Of a DNA stretch of 64,000 nucleotides, positions 42,401 to 50,073 are shown piece by piece. Location of the stretch: positions 186,001-250,000 of the forward strand of contig JACJXW010000006.1 of NCBI GenBank assembly GCA_020636405.1. Direction: 5' to 3'. The stretch is from Lewinellaceae bacterium. Its GTDB lineage: Bacteria; Bacteroidota; Bacteroidia; Chitinophagales; Saprospiraceae. Positions within the stretch are counted from its first letter, which is position 1, and each line of letters starts with the position of its first letter. The notes beneath the pieces are model-generated. The model did not search any database and had not been told where the DNA came from. It worked only from the letters and a program-made list of their open reading frames with translations. Made by a program: the position numbers and the translations under genes.

Positions 42401-43609
42401 CACACCAATAGCCTGATCATGGATTACGACCCGGAAAAATGCCAGCAGGTATTGAGCAATTTGATCTCCAACGCGATCAAGTTCACGCCGGAATACGGAA
42501 AGGTCTCAGTAGTGGCCAAAGCGTTGAGTGGTCGCGGTGAAAAGTGGCTGGAAGTAAGTGTGCAGGATACTGGCACCGGTATCTCTACCCAACAGCTGCC
42601 CTATATTTTCGAGCGCTTTTACCAAGCCGATGATTCCGCCGTCCAAAAAAGGGAGGGCGCCGGGCTGGGGCTCTCTATAGTTAAAGAATTCCTCAGTTTA
42701 ATGGGTGGAAGCATCGCGGCCCAAAGTGAGGTGGGCAAAGGAACGCGCTTCACTTTCCGCTTGCCGGTTCGCAACGAGGCGGAAATGGAAGCGGCAGGCC
42801 AGGCGCCCATGCAGGTTACTGCTGCTGCAACTGCACCGCTGCTTGCCAATAACAGCCTGAAAGCAGGAACGACAACGAATGCACCATCGGTACTGATAGT
42901 GGAAGACAACTTCGACGTCATCTACTACCTGCGCGAGTGCCTGGCAGGCCGGTACCAGGTCCTGGAAGCCCGCAACGGGCGGGAAGGCGTGGCCAAAGCC
43001 CTGGAAACGGTCCCCGACCTGGTGGTCAGCGATGTGATGATGCCGGAGATGGATGGTTTCGAATTCTGCAGAATTCTGAAAACGGATGAGCGCACCAGCC
43101 ACATCCCGGTCATTTTGCTGACGGCAAAGGCCACGCAGGAAGATAAACTCCTGGGTCTCTCCCACGGCGCCGACGCCTACCTGATGAAACCCTTCCACAA
43201 GGAAGAGCTGCTGGTCCGCCTGGAGCAACTCCTGGAACTGCGGCGAAAGCTGCAGCAAAAGTACCAGGCCCCCGACAGTGCTGGCCCGGAACCGGAGGAC
43301 GCCTTCCTGCGGAAAGTCCGGGAGATCATCGAGGCCCACCTGGAAGAGCCGGATTTCAGTGTGGAGCAGTTGAGCCGCAAGGCGGGCATGAGCCGGGTAC
43401 AGGTGCACCGCAAGATGAAAGCCCTCACAGGCGTGGCGGCTTCGCACTACATCAAGACTATCCGCCTGAACAGGGCCTTTGAATTGCTGAAAGATCCGGA
43501 ACTGAACATTTCCGAGGTAGCCTACCGGGTGGGCTTTAAAGACCCTTCCCATTTTTCACGCGCCTTTTCGCAGCAGTTCGGAGTGGCGCCCAGTGAACTG
43601 CGGGAATAA
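39491..43609 (+). CDS. Hybrid two-component system sensor/regulator (HTCS) with propeller, kinase, receiver and AraC domains
   Basis: A 1372-residue single-protein signalling system. Order: signal peptide; 14 or so Reg_prop blades (residues 50-720, repeated LWLATNNGITRYD and LWVGTRVGINRY-type motifs) forming the periplasmic sensor; Y_Y_Y domain (735-805); membrane helix (near 818-838); HisKA with phosphoacceptor His879 in NITHEFRTPLT; HATPase with DTGTGIS and GAGLGLSIVKEF; receiver with Asp1181 in VVSDVMMPEMDG; C-terminal AraC-type helix-turn-helix (VEQLSRKAGMSRVQVHRKMKAL). Such proteins usually control polysaccharide-utilisation loci, but no susC/susD or glycosidase gene is adjacent. It follows fecR by 77 bases. 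Confidence 0.95.
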   Translation: MHHTSTFRLRAFRLLLAALLAIAIPLMAPGQPPYPDPADWQVESLPVEDEMGSNGIKAVVEDGRGFLWLATNNGITRYDGYTFKNYPAITGDSTSLNHSRTGAAFVDHQGVLWVGTRVGINRYIPECDCFKQYNPRDEAPNSVPAGEVNAIAEDRNNHMWVASQHGGLYRYDRQKDRFERFLYRPEDPEDISNDQARALLCDRDGYLWIGTGEPFVPSITGGGLIRFHSETGEAKRYLYDPKNKYSLIDNRVSALLQDSKGRIWVGSCDSGLHLYDPRNDRFNRMEPGNSEAYARPAGMAPWTSCPHIRILHEDRWGGLWVGNFNGGLYRFDVENGTSRLFAHDPENPNGLVNNLVWSFFEDSQGRFWLGNMAGGGYKIDPWQKKFQVHFPGERVSAVFEPSSEPGVLWLGIWEKGVYRWDRKTGNYQHFHQTSPAAGGPPSDVIYRFFEDSEKNLWLATEKGLSLYNRKTQRFAHFPITTAGGEKVGILAIHEDRQGILWLGSWGQGVYVFDRSSGAYEHYALPYIEGKEGNTYNQSIYAVHEDALGRLWLGTWMEGLYHFDRATNTFTRHLDGVGVRTIYEHEPGQFWLGTGDDGLIEYVPEKGILRSFNTTNGLSGNKVFAIVEDQAGLLWLSTNQGICSFDPQAEAFVRFYKKDGLPSLGFNDFSALKDSDGNFYFGSLEGLVSFKPEQVSGNPVPPTMNIQDIMIFDRSYRRGEVDSSNTRLPGLPERLELRYNQNELTFEYVGLHYTAPEFNQYRHRLIPYEQQWVEAGTKRTARYTNLSPGHYQFQVIASNSDGLWTEIPATIDIRIRPPWWATWWAYLLYVLAASSALYGVYRFQKRRWELQASLQRELEESQRLKELDEFKSRFYANITHEFRTPLTVIEGLAGQIRDNPRWKVTAHTNLIQQNSQKLLQLINQLLGLSRLEAGKMQPEYIQGDIVKYLGFLVESFHSLAISRKISISFYSHTNSLIMDYDPEKCQQVLSNLISNAIKFTPEYGKVSVVAKALSGRGEKWLEVSVQDTGTGISTQQLPYIFERFYQADDSAVQKREGAGLGLSIVKEFLSLMGGSIAAQSEVGKGTRFTFRLPVRNEAEMEAAGQAPMQVTAAATAPLLANNSLKAGTTTNAPSVLIVEDNFDVIYYLRECLAGRYQVLEARNGREGVAKALETVPDLVVSDVMMPEMDGFEFCRILKTDERTSHIPVILLTAKATQEDKLLGLSHGADAYLMKPFHKEELLVRLEQLLELRRKLQQKYQAPDSAGPEPEDAFLRKVREIIEAHLEEPDFSVEQLSRKAGMSRVQVHRKMKALTGVAASHYIKTIRLNRAFELLKDPELNISEVAYRVGFKDPSHFSRAFSQQFGVAPSELRE

Positions 43610-43663
43610 CTCCCTTGATAGACTCCCTCCTGATAAGTGCCTGGACACAAATAGCAAACACTT

Positions 43664-43786
43664 GGAAATGAATAGAAATGCAGTGGAAATGCCTGCCTTG
43701 TGGAATAGCAAAGCTTCTTATTCCACAGTGTACTCAGGTTCGGGCCGCATTTCATCATTTCTATGCATTTCAGTCCATTTTCTTAC
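43664..43786 (+). repeat. GGAAATG/CATTTC hairpin array
   Basis: The left arm contains TGGAAATGAATAGAAATGC and TGGAAATGCC; the right arm, after about 50 bases, contains GCATTTCATCATTTCTATGC and ATTTCAGTCC. Between them, TGTGGAATA and TATTCCACA pair as an inner stem. It lies about 55 bases past the HTCS stop codon, in G/T- and A-rich sense orientation. Confidence 0.7.
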
Positions 43787-43868
43787 CCCATTACGCATTC
43801 CCGCAAATAGCCCAAAACTGTCCGATGGTGTGCCCCCTTACTCCTGGGTAGATTAAGTCGGAAGTCGG

Positions 43869-44455
43869 GGGCGCAGTTGCGATTTGTCCCCAGGTAAACG
43901 ATTGGAACAATGCCCTAAAATAAAGGGGATATTCCAAGCCTTATGAGTAACGTGCCTCCCTTGACAAGGGGTAAAGGGGGCATAGCCGTCAGGTTTAGGA
44001 ATTAACAATATGTAGAGGGCAGGAGGCTGCCAATAAGCTGGCTAAAAATCAGATTTGCCATGTTCGATTTGCGATTTTTGATGTATGATGTGGCTTGTAC
44101 GGCCCGCCAGTTGAGCGCTTCTAAAGGGTAGCCCTGCAAAAGGACATCGAAAATCGAAAATCGCCTATCAGACATCAAAAATCTCATGCGGCAAGGTAAG
44201 GATGAGGGGGGCTACCAAGCTTGGGTTAAGAATAATCGTATGTGTTAAAACTAAACCTGACGGCTATGGGTAAAGGGGGGGGATCCGCCCTCCAGGCCAC
44301 CAACTCACCCCCTGTTTCCCCCTCTCGCCTTCGCTAAAGCTACGGCGAGCGGGGAAAGGGGCTCGGGAGTCCTCTCGCTGGGGCTTCGGTACTGTATCGC
44401 TATTACCTTGCTCTATTGGACTCTTCGCAATAAGGGACAAATCGCAACTGCGCCC
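43869..44455. repeat. Nested perfect inverted repeats (587 bases), possible non-autonomous element
   Basis: Outer arms of 22 bases (43869-43890 and 44434-44455) are perfect complements, beginning GGGCGCAGTTGCGATTTGTC. Inner arms of 18 bases (43981-43998 and 44251-44268, CATAGCCGTCAGGTTTAG) are also perfect. The centre holds a hairpin of GATTTTTGATGT words (44066-44187). No open frame in between resembles a transposase. Target-site duplications are not obvious. Confidence 0.75.
44066..44187. repeat. GATTTTTGATGT-type hairpin, central copy
   Basis: Left arm GATTTGCGATTTTTGATG and TATGATGTGG; right arm GACATCGAAAATCGAAAATC and GACATCAAAAATC. The same words form the hairpin after cysN (54691-54827) and, weakly, the one near 1603-1720. 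Confidence 0.7.
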
Positions 44456-44720
44456 GAAGTCGGAAATACCATCTGAATATCAAGGGCTTTTAGCTCGATA
44501 TTATCACTTCTTTATGCCCGGATCCAGGTAACACCCATGTGTCTAAAAATCAGCGGTTTATGGCCTTGTCTAAAGAAACAATGTAACCTGTGTACCAGGA
44601 TTTTTAATGCCGGGGTAACCCAGCGTCCAGCTTTTGAACGATCGATCCATGCCTTTTCGGGCGGAGTGGCGGAACATTGGGGCAAGAGATTTTTGTGACG
44701 TTCTAAAGCCATATCACCCA

Positions 44721-45779
44721 ATGAAAGATTTACTCTTTTTACTCTGCTTATTGTTGGTGGCGGGCCCCATCCGGACACAACAGGGCTGGACAGAAGAAGC
44801 CCGCCAGTACCTGCTCGACAACCTCAACCGCACCACCGCCGAACTCGAAAAAGAAGTAGCCGGCTTATCCGAATCCCAATGGCATTTCCGGGAAAAACCG
44901 GACAGCTGGTCCGTCGCACAGGTGATCGAACACCTGGGTATTTATGAAAGGAAGTACTATGATGAGCGTTACCTGCTGAGCCTGATGCCACCGGAGCCCG
45001 AATTGGCCGACTCCACCTCCCCCGACAGTTATTACCTGGACTGGATGGCGGAAGAACAGCCCCATACTGCCCCCGGCAGCGCCGTCCCCCTGGAATTGAT
45101 GAAAGGAAAGGACAACTGGGCCTACTTCCTGGCCGGCCGGGAACGGAACGTCAAAATGATCGAAACGACAGAGGTGGACTTCGGGGCGCATTACACTTAC
45201 CGCAGCAATGGAAAACGGTGGAACATCCACCAGCTCTACATCATCTTATTCGCCCATTGCGACCGCCACCTGCGGCAGATCAGGCGGATAAAATCCCATC
45301 CGGAATTTCCCAAAGAGGGTATGGAAGTAAACGAAGAAAAAGAACGGGCCGCTATCCTGAAAGTAATCCAGGCGGAGACCGATTGCTTCTTTTCCCGCGA
45401 CTACGACTGCTGGAAACAACACTGGGTCCAGGAAGCCCACGCCTTCCAGGCCTGGAACAACGCCGACGGCTCCTTCGACGCCCGTACCGGTTGGGCGGCG
45501 GTAGATAAAGAGATCGCCGATTATATCAAAAATAACCCTGTAGGCCCCGCCAAAACCAGCCATCCGAAAGTGATCCGCAAAAACTTCGTCGTCAAATTTT
45601 ATGGCAGCGAGGCCGCCTACCTTACCTGGGGCCAGTACAACAGCGATGCCGAAGGCCAGCAATTCCGGTACAGCAAAGAAAGCCGCATTATGGAAAAACA
45701 CGAGGGTGAGTGGAAGATCGCCCATGTTTCCGCTTTCTGGGATTATAAGAACCGGTTTACGGAAGAGCAATTGAAGTAG
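44721..45779 (+). CDS. Secreted two-domain protein: DinB-like plus NTF2/SnoaL-like
   Basis: A 352-residue protein. The ATG at 44721 opens a signal peptide (DLLFLLCLLLVAGPIRTQQ); the frame continues upstream without it. Residues 27-190 resemble the DinB_2 four-helix fold: RTTAELEKEVAGLSESQWHFREKPDSWSVAQVIEHLGIYE supplies the first histidine and YIILFAHCDRHLRQIRRI the HxxxH pair of a metal site. Residues 205-352 look like an NTF2/SnoaL-type domain (IQAETDCFFSRDYDCWKQHW ... EGEWKIAHVSAFWDYK). Enzymatic function unknown; DinB-like proteins are often thiol-dependent metalloenzymes. Confidence 0.78.
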   Translation: MKDLLFLLCLLLVAGPIRTQQGWTEEARQYLLDNLNRTTAELEKEVAGLSESQWHFREKPDSWSVAQVIEHLGIYERKYYDERYLLSLMPPEPELADSTSPDSYYLDWMAEEQPHTAPGSAVPLELMKGKDNWAYFLAGRERNVKMIETTEVDFGAHYTYRSNGKRWNIHQLYIILFAHCDRHLRQIRRIKSHPEFPKEGMEVNEEKERAAILKVIQAETDCFFSRDYDCWKQHWVQEAHAFQAWNNADGSFDARTGWAAVDKEIADYIKNNPVGPAKTSHPKVIRKNFVVKFYGSEAAYLTWGQYNSDAEGQQFRYSKESRIMEKHEGEWKIAHVSAFWDYKNRFTEEQLK

Positions 45780-45810
45780 GGGGAAACATATTTTTTAGAC
45801 TAAACAACCC

Positions 45811-45915
45811 ATGATGAAAAGAGGGGCGGTAAAACGGAATAACGACATGGAGGATCGTGTGCAGTTTGCTATTGACTCGGAACGCAAGATCGGCCTCCGA
45901 GAAATGGCGGCATGA
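45811..45915 (+). CDS. Possible 34-codon small ORF
   Basis: ATG ATG at 45811 opens a frame MMKRGAVKRNNDMEDRVQ... ending in EMAA before TGA at 45913. It has basic and acidic halves and no known motif. Its only support is a well-placed start between two genes on the same strand; it could be chance. Confidence 0.2.
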   Translation: MMKRGAVKRNNDMEDRVQFAIDSERKIGLREMAA

Positions 45916-45981
45916 TGGATGCCCCGCTTTTTATCAGGCACTCAATTAAAATGGATGATGTTATACTCAATTGATCTTAGT

Positions 45982-47319
45982 ATGCAAGCAGCAAATTCAC
46001 GCCTGCTTTTATCTATTTTATTATGCTTATTTTTTGTTAAGCATCTTTTTGCTCAAGGCAACGCTATTGAATTTGATGGCGTTAATGATCGAGTAGTGGT
46101 GGGATATTCATCCGATCTTCAGATCTCCGGGGACTTAACGCTTGAAACCTGGGTGAATTTCGATGGTGTATCTGAAAATCATATGCTCCTGTCCTTTGGA
46201 AGCGCGGGGGAAAATGAGTCCGACAATTTTCTGTACTACTTCAGGTTCAACACTAACAAAAGTCTACTTTTTTTATGGGAATATGGCCCGGGAGTCAATC
46301 AGAGCGTCACCTCTTCGGCGAGCGCCAATATTAACGCCGGCGAATGGCATCATCTGGCCTTAGTAAGAGATGCCTCGGCAAAAACAGTCACCTTCTATCT
46401 TGATGGCGGACAACTGGGAGCTGTTCAAACTTATATCAATAATGCGACAGGTGGCGGTGGCGCCGTTTTGTGTATTGCTTGTGATGTCGGTAACGCTGGT
46501 ACATCCAGTCTCGACGGCGAAATGGATGAGGTGCGGATCTGGAATAAAACCTTGACCAGTACAGAGATCAGCACTATATATAATGATGAGTTTTCTAATC
46601 CAACTGGCTCTTCCGCTTGCCTGAAAGCTTATTACCAAATGACCGACGGTTCGGGCACTTCTCTGACTGATGATTCAGGTAATGGCAATACAGGAACACT
46701 TGCTTCAGGCCCTGTCTGGACAACATCCAGCGCGGGAGTCACTTCACAGACTGCTATAAATTGTAGTATCCTACCGGTGGAACTGGTGCGGTTTACCGCT
46801 CTTTTTCAAAAAGGACAGGTTGAATTAAGATGGCAAACCGCTACGGAGCTCCATAATGCTGGTTTTGATATAGAACGCTCCGGCGACGGGCGCAGCTGGC
46901 AAGCACTTGATTTTATCCCCGGGAAAAATACTACTCAAATTGAAACCCATTACACCTATGCCGACGAGCGCCCCTTGCCCGGGCTCAATTACTATCGCCT
47001 CAGACAAATAGACCTTGACGGGCAGTTCGAATACTCCGGGATTGTTAGTGTTGATGTGGGTGGGGCAGATAATGGCATCCGCCTTTATCCCAACCCGGCA
47101 TCCGGTTCCGTCACCCTCGCCTTCGAAACGGCCTATTTCGGAGCGGCTGTGTTTTACCTGTATAACGCTATAGGCCAGCCATTGAAAACAGAACACCTTT
47201 CGCTGGAGCCCGGCGCCTTTCGAACCGGAATCGAACTGGACGGGCTTCCGGCGGGGGTCTATCTGGTGGAGGTGCGCTATGGGGCGCGGCGCCTGCAACG
47301 GCGGCTTGTGGTGCAGTAG
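45982..47319 (+). CDS. Secreted LamG-domain protein with T9SS sorting signal
   Basis: A 445-residue protein. I start at the ATG at 45982, which precedes a good signal peptide (LLLSILLCLFFVKHLFAQ); earlier in-frame ATGs exist. Residues 25-230 form a LamG/concanavalin-like domain (NAIEFDGVNDRVVV, LTLETWVNF, GEWHHLALVRDASAKTVTFYLDG, GEMDEVRIWNKTLTSTEI). Residues 265-355 resemble a fibronectin-like linker (VELRWQTATELHNAGFDIERSGDG). The last 75 residues are a type A T9SS sorting domain (LYPNPASGSVTLAF... LPAGVYLVEVRYG). It is probably exported and attached to the surface; the ligand is unknown. Confidence 0.9.
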   Translation: MQAANSRLLLSILLCLFFVKHLFAQGNAIEFDGVNDRVVVGYSSDLQISGDLTLETWVNFDGVSENHMLLSFGSAGENESDNFLYYFRFNTNKSLLFLWEYGPGVNQSVTSSASANINAGEWHHLALVRDASAKTVTFYLDGGQLGAVQTYINNATGGGGAVLCIACDVGNAGTSSLDGEMDEVRIWNKTLTSTEISTIYNDEFSNPTGSSACLKAYYQMTDGSGTSLTDDSGNGNTGTLASGPVWTTSSAGVTSQTAINCSILPVELVRFTALFQKGQVELRWQTATELHNAGFDIERSGDGRSWQALDFIPGKNTTQIETHYTYADERPLPGLNYYRLRQIDLDGQFEYSGIVSVDVGGADNGIRLYPNPASGSVTLAFETAYFGAAVFYLYNAIGQPLKTEHLSLEPGAFRTGIELDGLPAGVYLVEVRYGARRLQRRLVVQ

Positions 47320-47379
47320 TAGGGGCCGGAGATGCAGGCTCCCAGGGGGTGCCCGTGGAGAGAATACTTCCACCTGCCC

Positions 47380-47464
47380 GCCGGGATAAGCCTCCCCCAA
47401 CCTCCTCCTTCGGAGAGCCTGTCCTGTACCCGAAGGGCCGGGAGGGGTGGGGGAAGGCTCCGCT
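47380..47464. repeat. GC-rich inverted repeat between convergent genes
   Basis: AGCCTCCCCCAACCTCCTCC and TTCGG pair imperfectly with CCGAAGGGCCGGGAGGGGTG and GGGGAAGGCT. It lies between the LamG gene and the oppositely oriented Uma2 gene, so it may stop both transcripts, but it has no T-run. The rest of the 47320-47596 gap holds nothing recognised. Confidence 0.6.
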
Positions 47465-47596
47465 GAAAACTCCCCCCAGGAGGAGACAACCGCCTTATTT
47501 CCAGTCTCACAGCGCAGAGCACGTCCGAGAAGGTGGCCCCCGTTCTCCGGGCCCTTAGGCTGTATCGCACAGCGCAGGAAAAGTAGTAAAGTCAAA

Positions 47597-48160
47597 CTAA
47601 GAAGGCATTAAAAGTTGATCACAAGCAATATCCACTCCAAAAGCGGCGAGATGAACCTTTTCACCTATTTCGGAAATTGTTTGTGACAAGTATTGGTTAT
47701 CCCGTGGATGTCTATAGGCTTCAACCCGTTTTTGTTCCAGATTGATTATCCAGTATTCGGGTATTCCAGCGGAAGCATAAATGGGAAGCTTAACCTGCCG
47801 GTCTTTCAAAAGGGAACTGTCCGCCACTTCGATAACTAGAAAGACATCTTTTGGAAGTGGATGGGCATCTGCATAAAAATTCAGCCGGGGGTGGAGTAAA
47901 GCAATGTCCGGTTCCGGTTCAGAGAGAGAAGGGATTTGTATCGGGTCTTGTACGCTCACGATAGCTTTTTCCACCAGCAATTGATTGAAAAAGGCATTCA
48001 GCCTTTTAACACAGGCACTATGTTCACTACCAATAGGGCTCATTTCAATGATTTCACCGTGGAGCAATTCTACTTTATCCTCATCCGTTAAAATATGGGC
48101 TTCTGCCATACGGTGATACTCATCAATAGTGAGGAGCCTTTTTGCCAGTTGAATTGCCAT
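47597..48160 (-). CDS. Uma2-family (DUF820) PD-(D/E)XK nuclease-like protein
   Basis: A 187-residue protein. I prefer the ATG at 48160 (MAIQLAKRLLTIDEYHRMAEAHIL) over the one eleven codons earlier. Family features: VELLHGEIIEMSPIGSEHSACVKRL near residue 32, then the nuclease core EPEPDIALL (catalytic Asp) and DVFLVIEVADSSLLKDRQVKLPIYASAGIPEYWIINL (Glu and Lys of the PD-(D/E)XK triad). Uma2 proteins are common in cyanobacteria and scattered elsewhere, often mobile, and without a settled role. Confidence 0.88.
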   Translation of the reverse strand: MAIQLAKRLLTIDEYHRMAEAHILTDEDKVELLHGEIIEMSPIGSEHSACVKRLNAFFNQLLVEKAIVSVQDPIQIPSLSEPEPDIALLHPRLNFYADAHPLPKDVFLVIEVADSSLLKDRQVKLPIYASAGIPEYWIINLEQKRVEAYRHPRDNQYLSQTISEIGEKVHLAAFGVDIACDQLLMPS

Positions 48161-48293
48161 ATTTGAGTTTGATGTTAGAAAATACCAATGCAAGAAGTCT
48201 TAATAAAGTTACAAACAATTCTTTTATAATCAATTCTGGCCATAAAAATCATGAGAATCCGGCAGGCGCCTCGTAGGATGGAGTAGGTAGAGC

Positions 48294-49490
48294 TCAAAAC
48301 GCCCACCCCCACAACATGCTCCCCATCCAGGCTCTCAGCCCGTCCGACCGGCGGTAGTGGGCCACCCGTAAGATGAAGGTGGATAGTTCGCCAAGCTTTC
48401 GTTTTCCCAGGAGGCGCCAACGCCAGATGGGGTGGAATTGCATACCCAACCCTACCTTATGGCTGCTGAAGGCCGACAGGTCGAAATCGGAAGTGTAAAA
48501 TACAGCATCAGCCATGTGGCCCAGGTAGGGTTGGAAATGGTTGGAAGCGCTTTGGCGGTGGTACCGGTAAATGGGCGTTAGGGTAAAAGTGGGGCTTAAC
48601 TTCAAGGGCAACTCCAGCTCGGCGGTGTGGGCCTGTATGCCAAACCCATCGATGTAGTACCGGTAGAAAAAGCGGGTGACCAGGCCGCTGCGGGCAAAAT
48701 AGTGCAGGCGCAGGCTCACCGGCCATTGCCAACGCTGCGCGGGCAGCCGCTCAATGCGGGGCAGTTCCTCTTCCGGGAAATATACACGATGAAAAGGGGT
48801 GGACAGCAACCCGTGCTGATAGGAAAAACCGCTGCTCACCGCCAGGCTCGTCCGCCGGTTGAGGATGCGCTGATACTGTAGGTTCAGGTGGTAAGAAAAG
48901 CGGCGGTCGGTCGTGATGAACGGCTGTACGGTATCGCGGAGCTCTTCGGGGAAATACAACACCCAGTGGCCGAAAAAAGCCTGTCCATCGACAAACAGCG
49001 CACTCCGATCCGCCTTCAACGGCAGATAATAACTGCCGCGAACGTTCATGGACAGATAGTCAGATTCAACGGACCCGCCCATTCCCCAGCTGTAGGACCG
49101 TCTTGTCTCCGGCTTTTCCTGCTCCCATCCCAGCTGTATCGTCGCCCTTATGTCGCTGCTGGATGCTGAAGACATCCGGCTGTCAATGCGGTCGGTCGAG
49201 GCGGAGGAATAGGTGTTGAACCCGGCCTCGGCTGCCAGCCGGCTGGTACTATCAACGGGGATGAGGACGATGACCCGGGTGTCGTAGTCCGTTAGTTCCT
49301 CCGTTCCTATGCCTCCGGTGACAGCGCTGTGGTTGCCTTCCTGCGTATAGTAATTGAAGAGAATGTTGACATCGATGGGTGCTCTGGCAGCACTGTCCGG
49401 GGGCGATTGCCCGGGCAGTGGATGCGTAAGGATACAGGAGGCGAATCCGGCAAGGAGAACCCCTCTGAGCGCTTCTATTGACTTTTGCAT
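48294..49490 (-). CDS. DUF3570 outer-membrane beta-barrel protein
   Basis: A 398-residue protein with a signal peptide (LLAGFASCILTHPLPGQ). DUF3570 features: VNILFNYYTQEGNHSAVTGGIGTEELTDYDTRVIVLIPVDS near residue 42, then many amphipathic strands (RGSYYLPLKADRSALFVDG, FSYHLNLQYQRILNRRTSLAVSSGFSYQHG) and an aromatic end (GWAF), as in outer-membrane barrels. It commonly pairs with DUF4266 lipoproteins; here the DUF4266 gene lies upstream, across a 193-base repeat array. Function unknown. Confidence 0.85.
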   Translation of the reverse strand: MQKSIEALRGVLLAGFASCILTHPLPGQSPPDSAARAPIDVNILFNYYTQEGNHSAVTGGIGTEELTDYDTRVIVLIPVDSTSRLAAEAGFNTYSSASTDRIDSRMSSASSSDIRATIQLGWEQEKPETRRSYSWGMGGSVESDYLSMNVRGSYYLPLKADRSALFVDGQAFFGHWVLYFPEELRDTVQPFITTDRRFSYHLNLQYQRILNRRTSLAVSSGFSYQHGLLSTPFHRVYFPEEELPRIERLPAQRWQWPVSLRLHYFARSGLVTRFFYRYYIDGFGIQAHTAELELPLKLSPTFTLTPIYRYHRQSASNHFQPYLGHMADAVFYTSDFDLSAFSSHKVGLGMQFHPIWRWRLLGKRKLGELSTFILRVAHYRRSDGLRAWMGSMLWGWAF

Positions 49491-49507
49491 GTTGAGTCCA
49501 TTTTCCT

Positions 49508-49700
49508 AAACCATCCAGCCATCTAGCCATCCAGCCATCCAGCCATCCAGCCATCCAGCTATCCAGCCATCCAGCCATCCAGCCATCCAGCCATCCAGCC
49601 ATCCAGCTATCCAGCCATCCAGCAATCCAGCAATCCAGCCATCCAGCCATCCAGCCATCCAGCAATCCAGCAATCCAGCCATCCAGCAATCCAGCAATCA
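49508..49700 (-). repeat. CTGGATGG/CTGGATTG array (about 24 units) between DUF4266 and DUF3570 genes
   Basis: On the plus strand the unit is CNATCCAG, strictly 8 bases, with the second base C, T or A; one unit has CTAG. Read on the minus strand it starts inside the DUF4266 stop (TGATTG) and runs to within 20 bases of the DUF3570 ATG. It creates spurious DGW-rich frames. No complementary arm was found nearby. Confidence 0.92.
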
Positions 49701-49907
49701 ATTACACCCGCACCCTCCGCCTCCCTTTCCTCCATTCGCTCCGCTGGCGCCCTCCCGGTAGCCCTCGATGTTCATTTCATAGGCCGACCCCGGCAGGGGC
49801 TTCAGCGCCATATCTTCATCATTGAGGTAGGCGCGCTGGTAAGGTCGAACGGCCTCGCAGGCACTGAAGGAAATGAGGATGAGAATGAGGAATAAAGCTT
49901 TGGACAT
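49698..49907 (-). CDS. DUF4266 lipoprotein
   Basis: A 69-residue lipoprotein: LILILISFSAC gives a lipobox with Cys17. The DUF4266 core is VRPYQRAYLNDEDMALKP (residues 20-37), followed by a glycine-rich tail ending GGGGCGCN. Members sit beside DUF3570 barrels and often thioredoxin or FMN-related genes. The C-terminal CGC could bind a cofactor or metal; that is speculation. Its stop codon is the first unit of the CTGGATTG array. Confidence 0.85.
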   Translation of the reverse strand: MSKALFLILILISFSACEAVRPYQRAYLNDEDMALKPLPGSAYEMNIEGYREGASGANGGKGGGGCGCN

Positions 49908-50073
49908 GGCGAAAAATTGTAAAAGGGTAACTATTCAGGTATGATGGTATATTGGTATTGCGGTTAGCGTACGGCTGTCCTATCAATCAGGCTCCGGCCG
50001 AAAAACCGGAAAACCACAAAACCGAAACACCTCGCAATAATAACGTTCATAGTTTTTATTCCATAACTGCGGC

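Larger units (their letters stand above)
43610..44720. other. Gene-free interval filled with inverted repeats
   Basis: No gene was recognised in 1.1 kb. From left to right it contains a GAAATG/CATTTC hairpin array (43664-43786) and a set of nested inverted repeats (43869-44455) whose centre is a GATTTTTGATGT-type hairpin (44066-44187). A GC-rich stretch with GGGGAAAGGGG-like words lies near 44270-44370. The remaining bases up to the ATG at 44721 show nothing notable. Confidence 0.7.

Noticed and set aside
47320..47596. Small frames in the GC-rich stretch between LamG and Uma2 genes
   Set aside because: They are shadows of the inverted repeat and of the antisense of the LamG gene end.
49508..49700. 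CRISPR array
   Set aside because: Units are 8 bases with no spacers, and no cas genes are in the window. The 35-base series at 56686 likewise has no spacers.
49252..49701. Minus-strand frames rich in DGWMAGWLD across the array
   Set aside because: They arise from translating the 8-base CTGGATGG array, readable in all three frames; no start context and no conserved domain.
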